Shown here: in pieces, positions 1 through 8,227 of the stretch
How the letters are laid out: each line of letters opens with the position of its first letter
Position numbering within the stretch: position 1 is the stretch's first letter
Origin: an uncultured Prevotella sp.
GTDB lineage: Bacteria; Bacteroidota; Bacteroidia; Bacteroidales; Bacteroidaceae
Direction of reading: 5' to 3'
DNA: 64,000 nt
Assembly: GCA_934256705.1 (NCBI GenBank)
Contig: CAKQPF010000011.1
Location: 1-64,000, forward strand
Position numbers and translations under genes: made by a program
Notes under the pieces: model-generated
Database searches by the model: none
What the model was told of the DNA's origin: nothing
Seen by the model: only the letters and a program-made list of their open reading frames with translations

Positions 1-143
1 GGCCGGCATCCCTCTCTTGGAACTGAAGGTCTCCTCAAACTTAGATACATAAATGTACTAAAATTTGAGAAGAGCCATTCTTTTTGGGTGCTGACTTCCA
101 GACAGAACGGAAAAAATATCAATAAACAAAAATATGGAAAAAC

Positions 144-226
144 ATCCGTTCAATCCGTTCAATCCGTGTTCGTCTTAACCTCCGAGTCTTTTTTATCGAC
201 CACGGATTTATCGGATTGAACGGATT
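144..226. repeat. Imperfect inverted repeat in the gene-free stretch 1-567
   Basis: Arms 144-168 and 201-226 are reverse complements with about three mismatches (core ATCCGTTCAATCCG) around a loop of about 32 nt. The whole 1-567 stretch has no convincing gene: it holds this hairpin, one 95-bp REP-like unit (238-332), an AT-rich hairpin (350-425) and the short leader of priA. A 71-codon open frame on the minus strand (159-374) is made of these repeats and I do not call it. Confidence 0.6.
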
Positions 227-237
227 TAATTATAGAA

Positions 238-332
238 GGTACTGTCTTCCAGACAGTCTCGCCCATCTGGGTTATATATCCCGAGACTTCGTCCCGGGTT
301 ACTCTCGCTTCGCTCGGTATTGCCTTCCAGGC
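238..332 (+). repeat. Solo 95-bp REP-like unit
   Basis: This unit has the same length and order of parts as the two units flanking the Y1 transposase at 57.4 kb: a CTGTCTTCCAGACAG palindrome, a variable spacer of about 20 nt, a CCCGAGACTTCGTCCCGGG palindrome, a CTCGCTTCGCTCG hairpin, and a closing GCCTTCCAGGC hairpin. It has the orientation of the right-hand unit. No transposase gene lies nearby, so it looks like an orphan copy moved in trans. Confidence 0.8.
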
Positions 333-349
333 AAAAACGACTAAACAAC

Positions 350-425
350 AAAAAATATCAATAAACAAAAACAATAAAAAATATCATTATCTATTTTTCC
401 TCATGTTTTTATCTATTGATGTTTG
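350..425. repeat. AT-rich hairpin, family copy 1
   Basis: Left arm AAAATATCAATAAACAAAAA pairs with a right arm ending TTTTTATCTATTGATGTTT. The same arms recur at 17422-17496, 20961-21103 and 35487-35562, always between genes. It could act as a two-way terminator; that role is inferred. Confidence 0.6.
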
Positions 426-567
426 TTTGACCAAAAGGTATTGGCAAAGGACAATTTTGCCAACCCAACAACCAAGCACCCATAGGAATTGACATTTAAT
501 TCCAAACAAGTAACCCAGTAAAAAAAATGGAAATCGTTTTGCTGGACGGCATTTTTTATTTAACTTT

Positions 568-2856
568 GTGCCGTTGAAATACGTAGATGTGATATTGCCA
601 CTTGGGATAGATGCCCTATATACTTACTCCGTGCCTGACGACATGGAGGAAAAAGTGGTGCCGTATGTCAGGGTGAGAGTGCCGTTGGGCATCACAAAGA
701 CATACACAGCCATAGTGGTAAGCGTGGTAGAGACGCTGAAGAACGGTATTGACCTGGAGAAAGTGAAACAGATAGTGGCAGTCTTAGATGCAAAACCCGT
801 CCTGCTCGCTGAGCAATATCGCCTCTGGACCTGGATAGCATCCTATTATATGTCGCCCATCGGCGATGTCTATCGCTGCGCCTTGCCCACGGGAATGAAG
901 ACGGAAGGCACATATAGGGCAAAGACGGAAGTGTTTGTAGGGCTTTCCGAGGATTACCAGAGCGAACAAGCCATCCACCAGACACTCAACAATCTGGTGA
1001 GAGCACCCAAGCAACTCGCAGCATTCAATGCCTTCCTTGCCCTCACCCATTGGGACACCATCACGGGAGAAAAGACGGAAATGCCAGTGGCGGAGATTAC
1101 GCGCGAGGCTTTGATGAACGAAACCCATGCCAATCTCGCCAGCATCAAGGGACTCTGTGACAAGGGAATACTGCATCTCTACGACAAGGAAGTGGGCAGA
1201 CTCAACCAGTCTGGTATGCCGCATCCGGAGAATATCAAGCCACTGAACGAGAACCAGCAGCGGGCATACGACGAGATATACCAGCAATGGGAGGAACATA
1301 ATGTCTGCCTGCTCCACGGAGTGACCTCAAGCGGCAAGACGGAGATTTACATCTCGATGATACAGCGTGCCATAGATGAGGGAAAACAGGTGATGTACCT
1401 CCTGCCGGAGATAGCTCTGACGGTGCAGATTACGGAAAGGCTGCACCGCGTGTTCGGCGACCGACTCGGCATCTACCACTCCAAATACTCGGACGCAGAG
1501 CGCGTGGAGATATGGCAGAAACAGCTTTCGGACAATCCTTACGATGTCATACTCGGAGCACGCTCGGCAGTATTCCTGCCCTTCCAGCGGCTCGGACTCG
1601 TGATAATCGACGAAGAGCACGAGGCATCATTCAAGCAGCAGGACCCGGCACCACGCTATCATGCACGCTCGGCTGCCATAGTGCTGGCGCAGATGTACGG
1701 AGCCAAGACGCTTCTCGGCACGGCGACGCCAAGTATGGAGTCATATTACAATGCACAGCAGGGGAAATACGGCTTCGTCACGCTGATGCAACGCTATAAG
1801 GATCTGCGTTTGCCGGAGATAAAAGTGGTGGATACCAAGGACTTGCGACGCAGAAAACTGATGAAAGGATTGCTTTCGCCCGCCCTTCGCGATGCTATCA
1901 GAACGGCATTGCAGAATGGCGAGCAGGTGATACTGTTCCAGAACAGGCGTGGCTTCTCGCCAGTGATAGAATGCAGGGAATGCTGTTGGGTGCCGCATTG
2001 CGTCAACTGCGACGTGGCGCTCACTTACCACAAGAACATAAACCAGTTGACCTGCCACTACTGCGGTTATACCTACCGTATGCCGACTGAGTGTCCGGAG
2101 TGTCAGAACACGCATCTTACCGACCGAGGATATGGCACGGAGAAGATAGAGGACATCATCCGCGAGGAATTTCCGGAGGCAAGGATAGCCCGCATGGACC
2201 TCGACACCACCCGCACCCGCAATGCCTACGAACGGATAATAGGCGAGTTTTCGTCACATAAGACCAATCTGCTCATAGGAACGCAGATGGTGACCAAAGG
2301 ACTCGACTTCGACCATGTCAGCGTGGTGGGCATCATCTCTGCCGACTCGATGCTCAATGTGCCGGACTTCCGGGCGTGGGAGCATGCCTTCATGATGATG
2401 ACGCAGGTGGCAGGGCGAGCGGGCAGAAAAGGAAAGCGCGGACTGGTGATACTCCAGACGGGGCATCCGGAGCTGCCAGTGATACGGCAGATAGTGAAGA
2501 ATGACTACAGGACGTTCTTCCGAAACCTCGAACTTGAGCGCAGCGAATTCCGCTATCCACCGTTTACCCGACTCATCTATATCTACCTCAAGCACCGTGA
2601 CAACGCGACAGTGGAGACGGCAGGAATCGAACTTGCCAACCGCTTGCGGCAGTCGCTCGGCGGCAGGGTGCTGGGACCGGACAGACCGGCAGTGGCGAGA
2701 GTCAAGACGCTGTTCATCCGCAAGGTGATGCTGAAGCTTGAATTGGGATTGCAGCCACAGGCAGTGCGGCAATATATCCTCAATACGGTCAACTTGATGA
2801 TGCAGGATGACAGGTACAAGTCATTGCTGGTGTATTATGATGTGGACCCGGAATAG
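568..2856 (+). CDS. priA: Primosomal protein N' (replication restart helicase PriA)
   Basis: Superfamily 2 DNA helicase that recognises stalled forks and reloads the replicative helicase. Visible parts are an N-terminal 3'-DNA-binding domain starting PLKYVDVILPLGID, Walker A GVTSSGKTE at about residues 251-259, Walker B DEEH at about 348, and a zinc-binding insertion with paired cysteines between about residues 469 and 513 (CxxCxxxxHCxxC, then CxxC pairs). The 762-residue length is normal for Bacteroidota PriA. The start is GTG; no ATG lies closer to the conserved N-terminus. A long G/C-rich hairpin follows the stop codon. Confidence 0.96.
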   Translation: MPLKYVDVILPLGIDALYTYSVPDDMEEKVVPYVRVRVPLGITKTYTAIVVSVVETLKNGIDLEKVKQIVAVLDAKPVLLAEQYRLWTWIASYYMSPIGDVYRCALPTGMKTEGTYRAKTEVFVGLSEDYQSEQAIHQTLNNLVRAPKQLAAFNAFLALTHWDTITGEKTEMPVAEITREALMNETHANLASIKGLCDKGILHLYDKEVGRLNQSGMPHPENIKPLNENQQRAYDEIYQQWEEHNVCLLHGVTSSGKTEIYISMIQRAIDEGKQVMYLLPEIALTVQITERLHRVFGDRLGIYHSKYSDAERVEIWQKQLSDNPYDVILGARSAVFLPFQRLGLVIIDEEHEASFKQQDPAPRYHARSAAIVLAQMYGAKTLLGTATPSMESYYNAQQGKYGFVTLMQRYKDLRLPEIKVVDTKDLRRRKLMKGLLSPALRDAIRTALQNGEQVILFQNRRGFSPVIECRECCWVPHCVNCDVALTYHKNINQLTCHYCGYTYRMPTECPECQNTHLTDRGYGTEKIEDIIREEFPEARIARMDLDTTRTRNAYERIIGEFSSHKTNLLIGTQMVTKGLDFDHVSVVGIISADSMLNVPDFRAWEHAFMMMTQVAGRAGRKGKRGLVILQTGHPELPVIRQIVKNDYRTFFRNLELERSEFRYPPFTRLIYIYLKHRDNATVETAGIELANRLRQSLGGRVLGPDRPAVARVKTLFIRKVMLKLELGLQPQAVRQYILNTVNLMMQDDRYKSLLVYYDVDPE

Positions 2857-3022
2857 ACCCCCTCTTATCCCCCTGTGAGGGGGAGGCTGGTTAGGGACTG
2901 GCTATTTATGGTTTCGTCCTAATCGTTACATTAAGGTGGGTGTCTCTTTATTTATTTGCGATGTACCTCTCTAGCTGAAGAACGTATATGGCCTCCCCCT
3001 CACAGGGGGATATGAGAGGGTC
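2857..3022. repeat. Large inverted repeat between priA and the B6 kinase gene
   Basis: Arms 2857-2888 and 2991-3022 are near-perfect reverse complements of about 31 bp (ACCCCCTCTTATCCCCCTGT and its mirror), and each arm holds its own CCCCCTGTGAGGGGG hairpin. The right arm is followed by CTCTTTTATTTTC. It probably separates the two transcripts, although the roughly 100-nt loop is long for a classical terminator. Confidence 0.6.
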
Positions 3023-3042
3023 TCTTTTATTTTCTTAAGAAT

Positions 3043-3876
3043 ATGACAAAAACAACAAAGACAGGATCCAAAGTGCTCCTGATAAATGATATGTGCGGCT
3101 ATGGAAAAGTAGCCACGGCGGCAATGCTGCCAATCCTCTCGTATATGGGAAACAGCGTGTATAATCTCCCTACGGCTCTGGTGAGCAACACGCTCGACTA
3201 TGGACAGTTCAATATCCTTGAGACCACGGACTATATCAAAGGCGTGTTCCCCGTCTGGCGCAAGCTCGGATTCTCCTTTGACGCCATAGCCACCGGCTTT
3301 ATAGCCTCCGAACGACAGGCAGGCATCGTGTCACAGTATTGCAGGGAGGAAGCCGCCAACGGCACCGTCATCCTTGTCGATCCGATAATGGGAGATGAAG
3401 GAAAACTGTATAATGGCGTCACCGCATCCACCATCAACTCCATGCGCGAGATGGTCGGAGTGGCACACCTCATCTTCCCAAACTATACCGAGGCGTGTTA
3501 TCTCACCGATACCGAATACAAGGCAGAAGGTGCTACAGAGGAAGAGACACGCTTGCTCATAGACCGCCTCCGTGAGATAGGCGCCAAGTCGGTGCTTATC
3601 ACGAGTATGCTGGTGGATGGTCAGCACACTGTGGCAGGCTATAATCATGAGAAGGATGAGTATTTCCTCCTTACTTACGATGAGATACCAGTGCATTTCC
3701 CAGGCACGGGCGACATCTTCTCTGCCATCGTCGATGGTCATCTCCTGCGTGGCGACTCACTAAAGGACTCCGCCCGCATGGCTATGGACACCCTGAGCCA
3801 CTGGATAGAGGTCAACAAAGAGAATGTGGACAAGAATCGCGGCATACCTCTTGAGCGCTATCTCGGGGATATTTAG
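3043..3876 (+). CDS. pdxY: Pyridoxal/pyridoxamine kinase (ribokinase-like)
   Basis: This would phosphorylate the 5'-hydroxyl of pyridoxal or pyridoxamine in vitamin B6 salvage. The 277-residue protein has the ribokinase-like fold signature, with the ATP-site/anion-hole motif GTGDIFSA at about residues 221-228 holding the catalytic Asp, and an N-terminal substrate segment (LLINDMCGYGKVATAAMLPI). The Bacteroidota family is usually annotated pyridoxamine kinase. Hydroxymethylpyrimidine kinase is a related alternative, but the N-terminus fits PdxY better. It is a single gene with hairpin DNA upstream. Confidence 0.85.
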   Translation: MTKTTKTGSKVLLINDMCGYGKVATAAMLPILSYMGNSVYNLPTALVSNTLDYGQFNILETTDYIKGVFPVWRKLGFSFDAIATGFIASERQAGIVSQYCREEAANGTVILVDPIMGDEGKLYNGVTASTINSMREMVGVAHLIFPNYTEACYLTDTEYKAEGATEEETRLLIDRLREIGAKSVLITSMLVDGQHTVAGYNHEKDEYFLLTYDEIPVHFPGTGDIFSAIVDGHLLRGDSLKDSARMAMDTLSHWIEVNKENVDKNRGIPLERYLGDI

Positions 3877-3942
3877 TTGATTCCGGGGTTTCTGGGACTG
3901 GGTTGTCTCGAATGAGATGCAACGTAACACTTAAATGAGACT

Positions 3943-4413
3943 ATGGCAAAAGAGAAAATAAATCTATCTGTTGTCCTTCATGCAAACAATGACTATAATG
4001 ACTGGATTGTAGAGATTAAAGAGCGGTTCTTGAATCATCGGCTCAGAGCATCATACGCAGTCAATAACTATTTGCTGGACTTCTATTGGAAGTTGGGACG
4101 AGACATCGAAGCCAAGCAATATGCCAACACTTACGGTTCAGGATTCTATAAGAATCTGAGTCAAGACCTGAAAAACGAAATGCCTGGGACAAAGGGATTT
4201 TCACCGACGAACTTGAAGTATATGAGTTATTTCTATAAGCTCTATGCTCCATTGCTCACAAATAGTTCATCGTTAGCGGATGATTTTGCCGAAGGAGTGT
4301 CCGGCATTGATAATCTGCAAGTTGCAGAGTCGTGTCAAAATCGTCAGCAATCTGCCGACGATTTCAACCTCATATTTTTGCCGTCACTTTTAATCAAAAA
4401 AACTCACCAATGA
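3943..4413 (+). pseudogene. Truncated YhcG/DUF1016-type nuclease (N-terminal domain only)
   Basis: The 156 residues match the N-terminal DUF1016 domain (NNYLLDFYWKLGRDIEAKQ, YGSGFYKNLSQDLKNEMP, GFSPTNLKYMSYFYKLY). Family members run to about 350 residues and end in a PD-(D/E)XK nuclease domain. Here the frame ends soon after the linker, in the tail LLIKKTHQ, and the stop codon overlaps the start of the next gene by 4 nt. The break lies beside a sequence resembling a MITE end (4365-4395). I infer a decayed defence-type or transposon-associated nuclease, although the stub could still be expressed. Confidence 0.75.
4365..4395. repeat. Possible MITE-end remnant at the break in the YhcG gene
   Basis: The segment reads CAACCTCATATTTTTGCCGTCACTT. 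It joins a string seen inside the MITE at 12512-12713 (CCTCATATTTTTG) to that element's terminal CCGTCACTT. It sits where the YhcG homologue loses its C-terminal domain. The match is short, so the link is tentative. Confidence 0.35.
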
Positions 4414-5927
4414 ACAATCCATTCTATTATACTCCATCACCTTACCTCTGCGAGAAAGTAGAGGAGATGGTGCGTGACATAATGCGAAGGGAGGACAGGA
4501 AGGACGAGGTGGAGAAAGGGAAGATGTTCGGAGCGATGCTGGCAAAGGACGGAAATGGAGAAATCTTGTTGCTCAAGGCCTACTCCGGACAAGTGAATGG
4601 ACAGGGCGATTGGGAAGGCTATGTGCCGGCGGTGTTCGACTATCTCCAGGAGGACGGCTACTTCAAACGCCATGAGGCGGAGATAGTGGAGATAAACAAG
4701 GAGATAGACCGTCGCAGTACTTCGGAAGAATTGGGCAGTGCAAGAGAAACTCTCTATGAGGCTGAGAAGCAGAAACCCGCTCTTCCACCATCGCGACCAA
4801 TGCCGGAGGACGAAGCGAAACGGGCGGTCTATATACGCCAGAGACAGCATGAGAAAGGCGAATACCGCCGTCAGAAAGCGCATTGGAACGAGATGGTGAG
4901 AGAGAAAAGAGAGGCTTTGCAGGCCCTGCAGGATGCTATTACCCAACTGAAAAGACAGCGAAAGCAGCGTTCCGACGCATTGCAGCAATGGCTGTTCCGC
5001 CACTTCGTGATGCTGAATGCAAGGGGAGAAGAGAAAAATCTCCTCGACATATTCATGGAATGGGCAAGAGAGACAGGGTCGAAATGCATGGTGCCGCCAT
5101 CCGGTTCTGGAGAATGCTGTGCTCCAAAACTGCTGCAATACGCTTTCATTCACCACCTCCAACCTCTTGAGATAGCGGAGTTTACCATCCGGAATGGCAT
5201 AGCCGAGTATCGGGGAGCATGTCAGGGACGCTGTGCTCCTATACTGCGATGGATGCTGCAGGGAATGGAAGTGGAACAGAATCCATTGGAGGCAGAGGAA
5301 GAACGCACCACGCTCACCGTGGTATATGAGGACGAAAAGATAATCATCATCGACAAGCCAGCCGATATGCTCAGTGTGCCGGGGAAGTCAGCGCGGCGCA
5401 GCGCCTGGGATATACTTCGCGAAATGCGCCCTGATTGCCCGGAACTGAAGATGGCGCACCGCCTTGATATGCAGACATCAGGAGTCCTTGTGGCGGCAAA
5501 GACGGCAGAGGCATACCGTGAGATGCAGGCGCTTTTCCTCGACCATACCAGGATAGAGAAAATCTATTACGCCCTTCTCGACGGCATACTTCCGGCTGAC
5601 AAGCCTCGGAAAGGCACCATATCACTGCCTCTCAGTGCCGATTATCTCAACCGTCCACGCCAGAAAGTGGATCATGAGAGCGGAAAGAAGGCTGTCACAG
5701 TCTATGAAACAGTAGGCGAGAAAGACGGACATACCATAATCCGCCTCCAGCCATTGACAGGCAGGACGCACCAGTTGCGAGTGCATTGCGCCAGCAAAGA
5801 GGGACTCGGAATGCCGATATTGGGCGATGATCTCTATGGTCATCATGCCGACAGGCTGTATCTCCATGCCGCTTCTCTACGCTTTGGCAGCGTAAAAGTG
5901 GAGATAATCCCGCAATTTTATCCGTAA
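4410..5927 (+). CDS. RluA-family RNA pseudouridine synthase with long N-terminal extension
   Basis: Converts uridine to pseudouridine in ribosomal or transfer RNA. The catalytic motif HRLDMQTSG has its Asp at about residue 353, and the family's closing substrate motif GRTHQLRVH is also present. Before the catalytic domain (from about residue 310) lies a 300-residue extension with a charged coiled-coil segment (about residues 90-215), as in Bacteroidota homologues. An upstream in-frame start at 4332 would read through the truncated nuclease gene; ATG 4410 is preferred because it starts at the conserved NPFYYTPSPYLCEKV and overlaps the previous stop. Confidence 0.88.
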   Translation: MNNPFYYTPSPYLCEKVEEMVRDIMRREDRKDEVEKGKMFGAMLAKDGNGEILLLKAYSGQVNGQGDWEGYVPAVFDYLQEDGYFKRHEAEIVEINKEIDRRSTSEELGSARETLYEAEKQKPALPPSRPMPEDEAKRAVYIRQRQHEKGEYRRQKAHWNEMVREKREALQALQDAITQLKRQRKQRSDALQQWLFRHFVMLNARGEEKNLLDIFMEWARETGSKCMVPPSGSGECCAPKLLQYAFIHHLQPLEIAEFTIRNGIAEYRGACQGRCAPILRWMLQGMEVEQNPLEAEEERTTLTVVYEDEKIIIIDKPADMLSVPGKSARRSAWDILREMRPDCPELKMAHRLDMQTSGVLVAAKTAEAYREMQALFLDHTRIEKIYYALLDGILPADKPRKGTISLPLSADYLNRPRQKVDHESGKKAVTVYETVGEKDGHTIIRLQPLTGRTHQLRVHCASKEGLGMPILGDDLYGHHADRLYLHAASLRFGSVKVEIIPQFYP

Positions 5928-5942
5928 GTCCGTTTTTTTTAT

Positions 5943-5950
5943 TATCTTTG
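5943..5950 (+). promoter_or_regulatory. Promoter -7 box of the toxin-antitoxin pair
   Basis: TATCTTTG fits the Bacteroidota TAnnTTTG consensus and lies 41 bp before the antitoxin start. No clear TTTG is seen at the -33 position. Confidence 0.5.
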
Positions 5951-5990
5951 CAACCAGAAGAAGAATGGTTCTTCTTCGGGTAAAAACTGT

Positions 5991-6224
5991 ATGGCTATGA
6001 CAACAATGACTATACGAGTGGAGAACAAGACGATACTCTCCAGTTTGAAAAAAATCCTTGCAGCTTTGGATGGAGTTACTATACTTCATACCACAAGTGA
6101 ACGCTCTGTGAAAGATATAACAAAAACCGCAGGCTACAAGGAAGCTATGTCAGATAAGAAAAAAGGTAGAATAAGCGGACCGTTTGAGACCTCGGACGAA
6201 CTGTTTGCACATTTGGATATTTGA
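5991..6224 (+). CDS. Type II antitoxin partner of the YafQ-type toxin
   Basis: A 77-residue protein starting MAMTTMTIRVENKTILSSLKKILAAL, with the layout of small RelB/DinJ-type antitoxins: a short N-terminal strand-helix part for DNA binding and a C-terminal arm (KGRISGPFETSDELFAHLDI) that would wrap the toxin. The toxin gene starts 1 nt after the stop codon, the usual coupled order of antitoxin then toxin. The identity rests mostly on the partner. The antitoxin probably represses the shared promoter at 5943-5950. Confidence 0.7.
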   Translation: MAMTTMTIRVENKTILSSLKKILAALDGVTILHTTSERSVKDITKTAGYKEAMSDKKKGRISGPFETSDELFAHLDI

Positions 6225-6225
6225 T

Positions 6226-6501
6226 ATGGCATACGTTGTTAGTACAACGCGCAGATTTGATAAATGCATAGAAAAGATGAAGAAACGTGGTTATCCAATG
6301 GATGAACTACGTAGGGTAATTGTGTTGTTAATGGAAACTGGTGTTCTGCCAGCAAAATATAAACCCCACAAGTTAACTGGTAACCATAAAGGTCAGTGGG
6401 AATGTCATGTAAAACCAGACTGGTTATTAGTATGGGAACAGAATGATAATGAACTTACCCTTCTTCTTTTGGAAACAGAAACGCATTCAGATTTGTTTTG
6501 A
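6226..6501 (+). CDS. YafQ/RelE-superfamily mRNA interferase toxin
   Basis: A 91-residue RelE-fold toxin expected to cut mRNA at the ribosome when free of antitoxin. Family signs are the N-terminal TTRRFDKCIEKMKKRGYPMDEL, the central KYKPHKLTGNHKGQWECHV with a basic and His-containing catalytic face, PDWLLVWEQ, and the C-terminal TETHSDLF carrying the usual terminal His-Ser-Asp-Leu-Phe. A longer reading from 6184 would overlap the antitoxin; ATG 6226 (TGATATG junction) gives the normal family length. Confidence 0.85.
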   Translation: MAYVVSTTRRFDKCIEKMKKRGYPMDELRRVIVLLMETGVLPAKYKPHKLTGNHKGQWECHVKPDWLLVWEQNDNELTLLLLETETHSDLF

Positions 6502-6628
6502 TATAATAGCATTGAGTAATTCATAGGTGAGTATGTTATTGTGGGTTGATGTCTTAGTATGTTTTTTCTAAATAAAAAAATGTCAAAGACAATTTATCCT
6601 GCACCACCATTAAAAACAGATTTCCATT

Positions 6629-8227
6629 ATGAGATTCCCTATCGGCATACAAGATTTCAAGAAGATACGTGAAGGCGGTTTCGTCTATGTTGACAAGACG
6701 GAATTGCTGTATCAGATGGTGACTGAAGGCTCTGTTTACTTTCTCAGTCGCCCTCGTCGCTTTGGTAAAAGCCTGCTTGTATCCACGCTGAAGTATTATT
6801 TCAGTGGAGAGAAAGCCTTGTTTGAGGGACTTGCAATAGAAGAAAAAGAGAAAGAATGGAATCGTTTCCCAATATTCCATATCGACTTCAATGGTAGTGA
6901 CTATACCGCTGGAAGCACCTTGCAATGCCTCATAAACGGCTATGTGGATGATTGGGAGAAGGAATACGGCTACGAAAGCGACAGCAATTACAGTCCGGGT
7001 GAACGCTTCGCACGCCTACTGAAGCATGTGCATAGCAAGACAGGAAAGCAATGCGTGGTGCTGATTGACGAGTATGACAAGCCTTTGCTCGATGTCCTCG
7101 ATACGGGATATAAGACAAAAGACGAGAACGGGCAGGAGATTCTGATAGAAGATTACAACAGGAATATCCTCAAGGGATTCTATTCAGCCTTCAAGGCTGC
7201 AGACCAAGACCTGCGCTTTGTCCTGCTGACAGGAGTGACAAAGTTTTCACAAGTCAGCGTGTTCAGCGGTTTCAATCAGCCGGAAGACATAAGCATGAGC
7301 GCAAGATATGATGCCATTTGCGGAATAACAGGCGAGGAGATGGAAAGCGTTTTCCATGAAGAAATCGACGCTATGGCGGACGAGATGACGGTGTCACGTG
7401 AAGAAATGCGCAGTATGCTGCAGCGACATTATGACGGTTATCATTTCAGCAAGCGCAGGACGGACATATACAATCCGTTCAGTCTGCTCAGTGCGCTTAA
7501 CCGCAAGGACATAGAAGACTATTGGTTTCGCACAGGAACGCCGACATATCTCATCCGTCTGCTCAACCATACCAACCAAAACCTCAATGAACTCACGGGC
7601 AATTACTATGACACTTCGGAGTTCATAGACTACAAGGCTGACATGGAGCGCTCGTTGCCGATGATATACCAGAGCGGTTATCTGACCATAAAAGACTATG
7701 ATCCAGGCTCCAATTCCTACCTTCTTGATTTGCCAAACAATGAGGTAAAGAAAGGATTCCTGACGCTGATAGCCTCCAATTACCTCGGAACGAAAGAGTC
7801 GGCAGGTACACTTGCCATCCAACTGGTGCGTGCCATACAGAGAGATGACCTGGACTCATGGCGCAAAAGTCTGACGGCATTCTTTGCCAGCATACCATAT
7901 ACCATGCGTCGGAAGAACATGGAGAAAGAGAAAGAACGCTATTTCCATTATACTTTCTATCTCCTTTTCCGCATATTGAGCACATATATCGTGCTGACAG
8001 AGAAGCAACAGAGCGAGGGACGCGCCGACTGTATCATCGAGACAGGGAAAGGTGTGTATATATTTGAATTCAAACTTGACGGCTCGGCAGAAGAGGCATT
8101 GCGCCAGATAGAGGCAAAGGGATATGCACGTCCTTATGCTGCTGACCATCGTCCGGTGCGCAGAATAGGAGTCAGTTTCTCTTCCGTCACCGGTACAATA
8201 GAAGATTGGAAAGATGAGATTTCTTGA
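6629..8227 (+). CDS. AAA-ATPase-like / PD-(D/E)XK nuclease-like protein
   Basis: A two-domain protein common in multiple copies in Bacteroidota. The N-terminal AAA-ATPase-like domain (PF09820 type) opens with FPIGIQDFKKIREGGFVYVDKT and a Walker-A-like RPRRFGKS at residues 41-48, then VVLIDEYDKP as Walker B. The C-terminal PD-(D/E)XK-like domain shows GRADCIIET, then FEFKLD near residues 480-484 and a downstream QI-KGYA. The biological role is not established. Abundance, patchy distribution and a position next to a toxin-antitoxin pair suggest defence or mobile-DNA biology. Its 3' end overlaps the next gene by 14 nt. Confidence 0.85.
   Translation: MRFPIGIQDFKKIREGGFVYVDKTELLYQMVTEGSVYFLSRPRRFGKSLLVSTLKYYFSGEKALFEGLAIEEKEKEWNRFPIFHIDFNGSDYTAGSTLQCLINGYVDDWEKEYGYESDSNYSPGERFARLLKHVHSKTGKQCVVLIDEYDKPLLDVLDTGYKTKDENGQEILIEDYNRNILKGFYSAFKAADQDLRFVLLTGVTKFSQVSVFSGFNQPEDISMSARYDAICGITGEEMESVFHEEIDAMADEMTVSREEMRSMLQRHYDGYHFSKRRTDIYNPFSLLSALNRKDIEDYWFRTGTPTYLIRLLNHTNQNLNELTGNYYDTSEFIDYKADMERSLPMIYQSGYLTIKDYDPGSNSYLLDLPNNEVKKGFLTLIASNYLGTKESAGTLAIQLVRAIQRDDLDSWRKSLTAFFASIPYTMRRKNMEKEKERYFHYTFYLLFRILSTYIVLTEKQQSEGRADCIIETGKGVYIFEFKLDGSAEEALRQIEAKGYARPYAADHRPVRRIGVSFSSVTGTIEDWKDEIS

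Noticed and set aside
159..374. 71-codon open frame on the minus strand
   Set aside because: It is composed of the inverted repeat, the solo 95-bp unit and the AT-rich hairpin; no codon or family support.
4332..4409. Earlier start for the pseudouridine synthase
   Set aside because: The added residues read another frame of the truncated nuclease gene; the conserved N-terminus begins at 4410.
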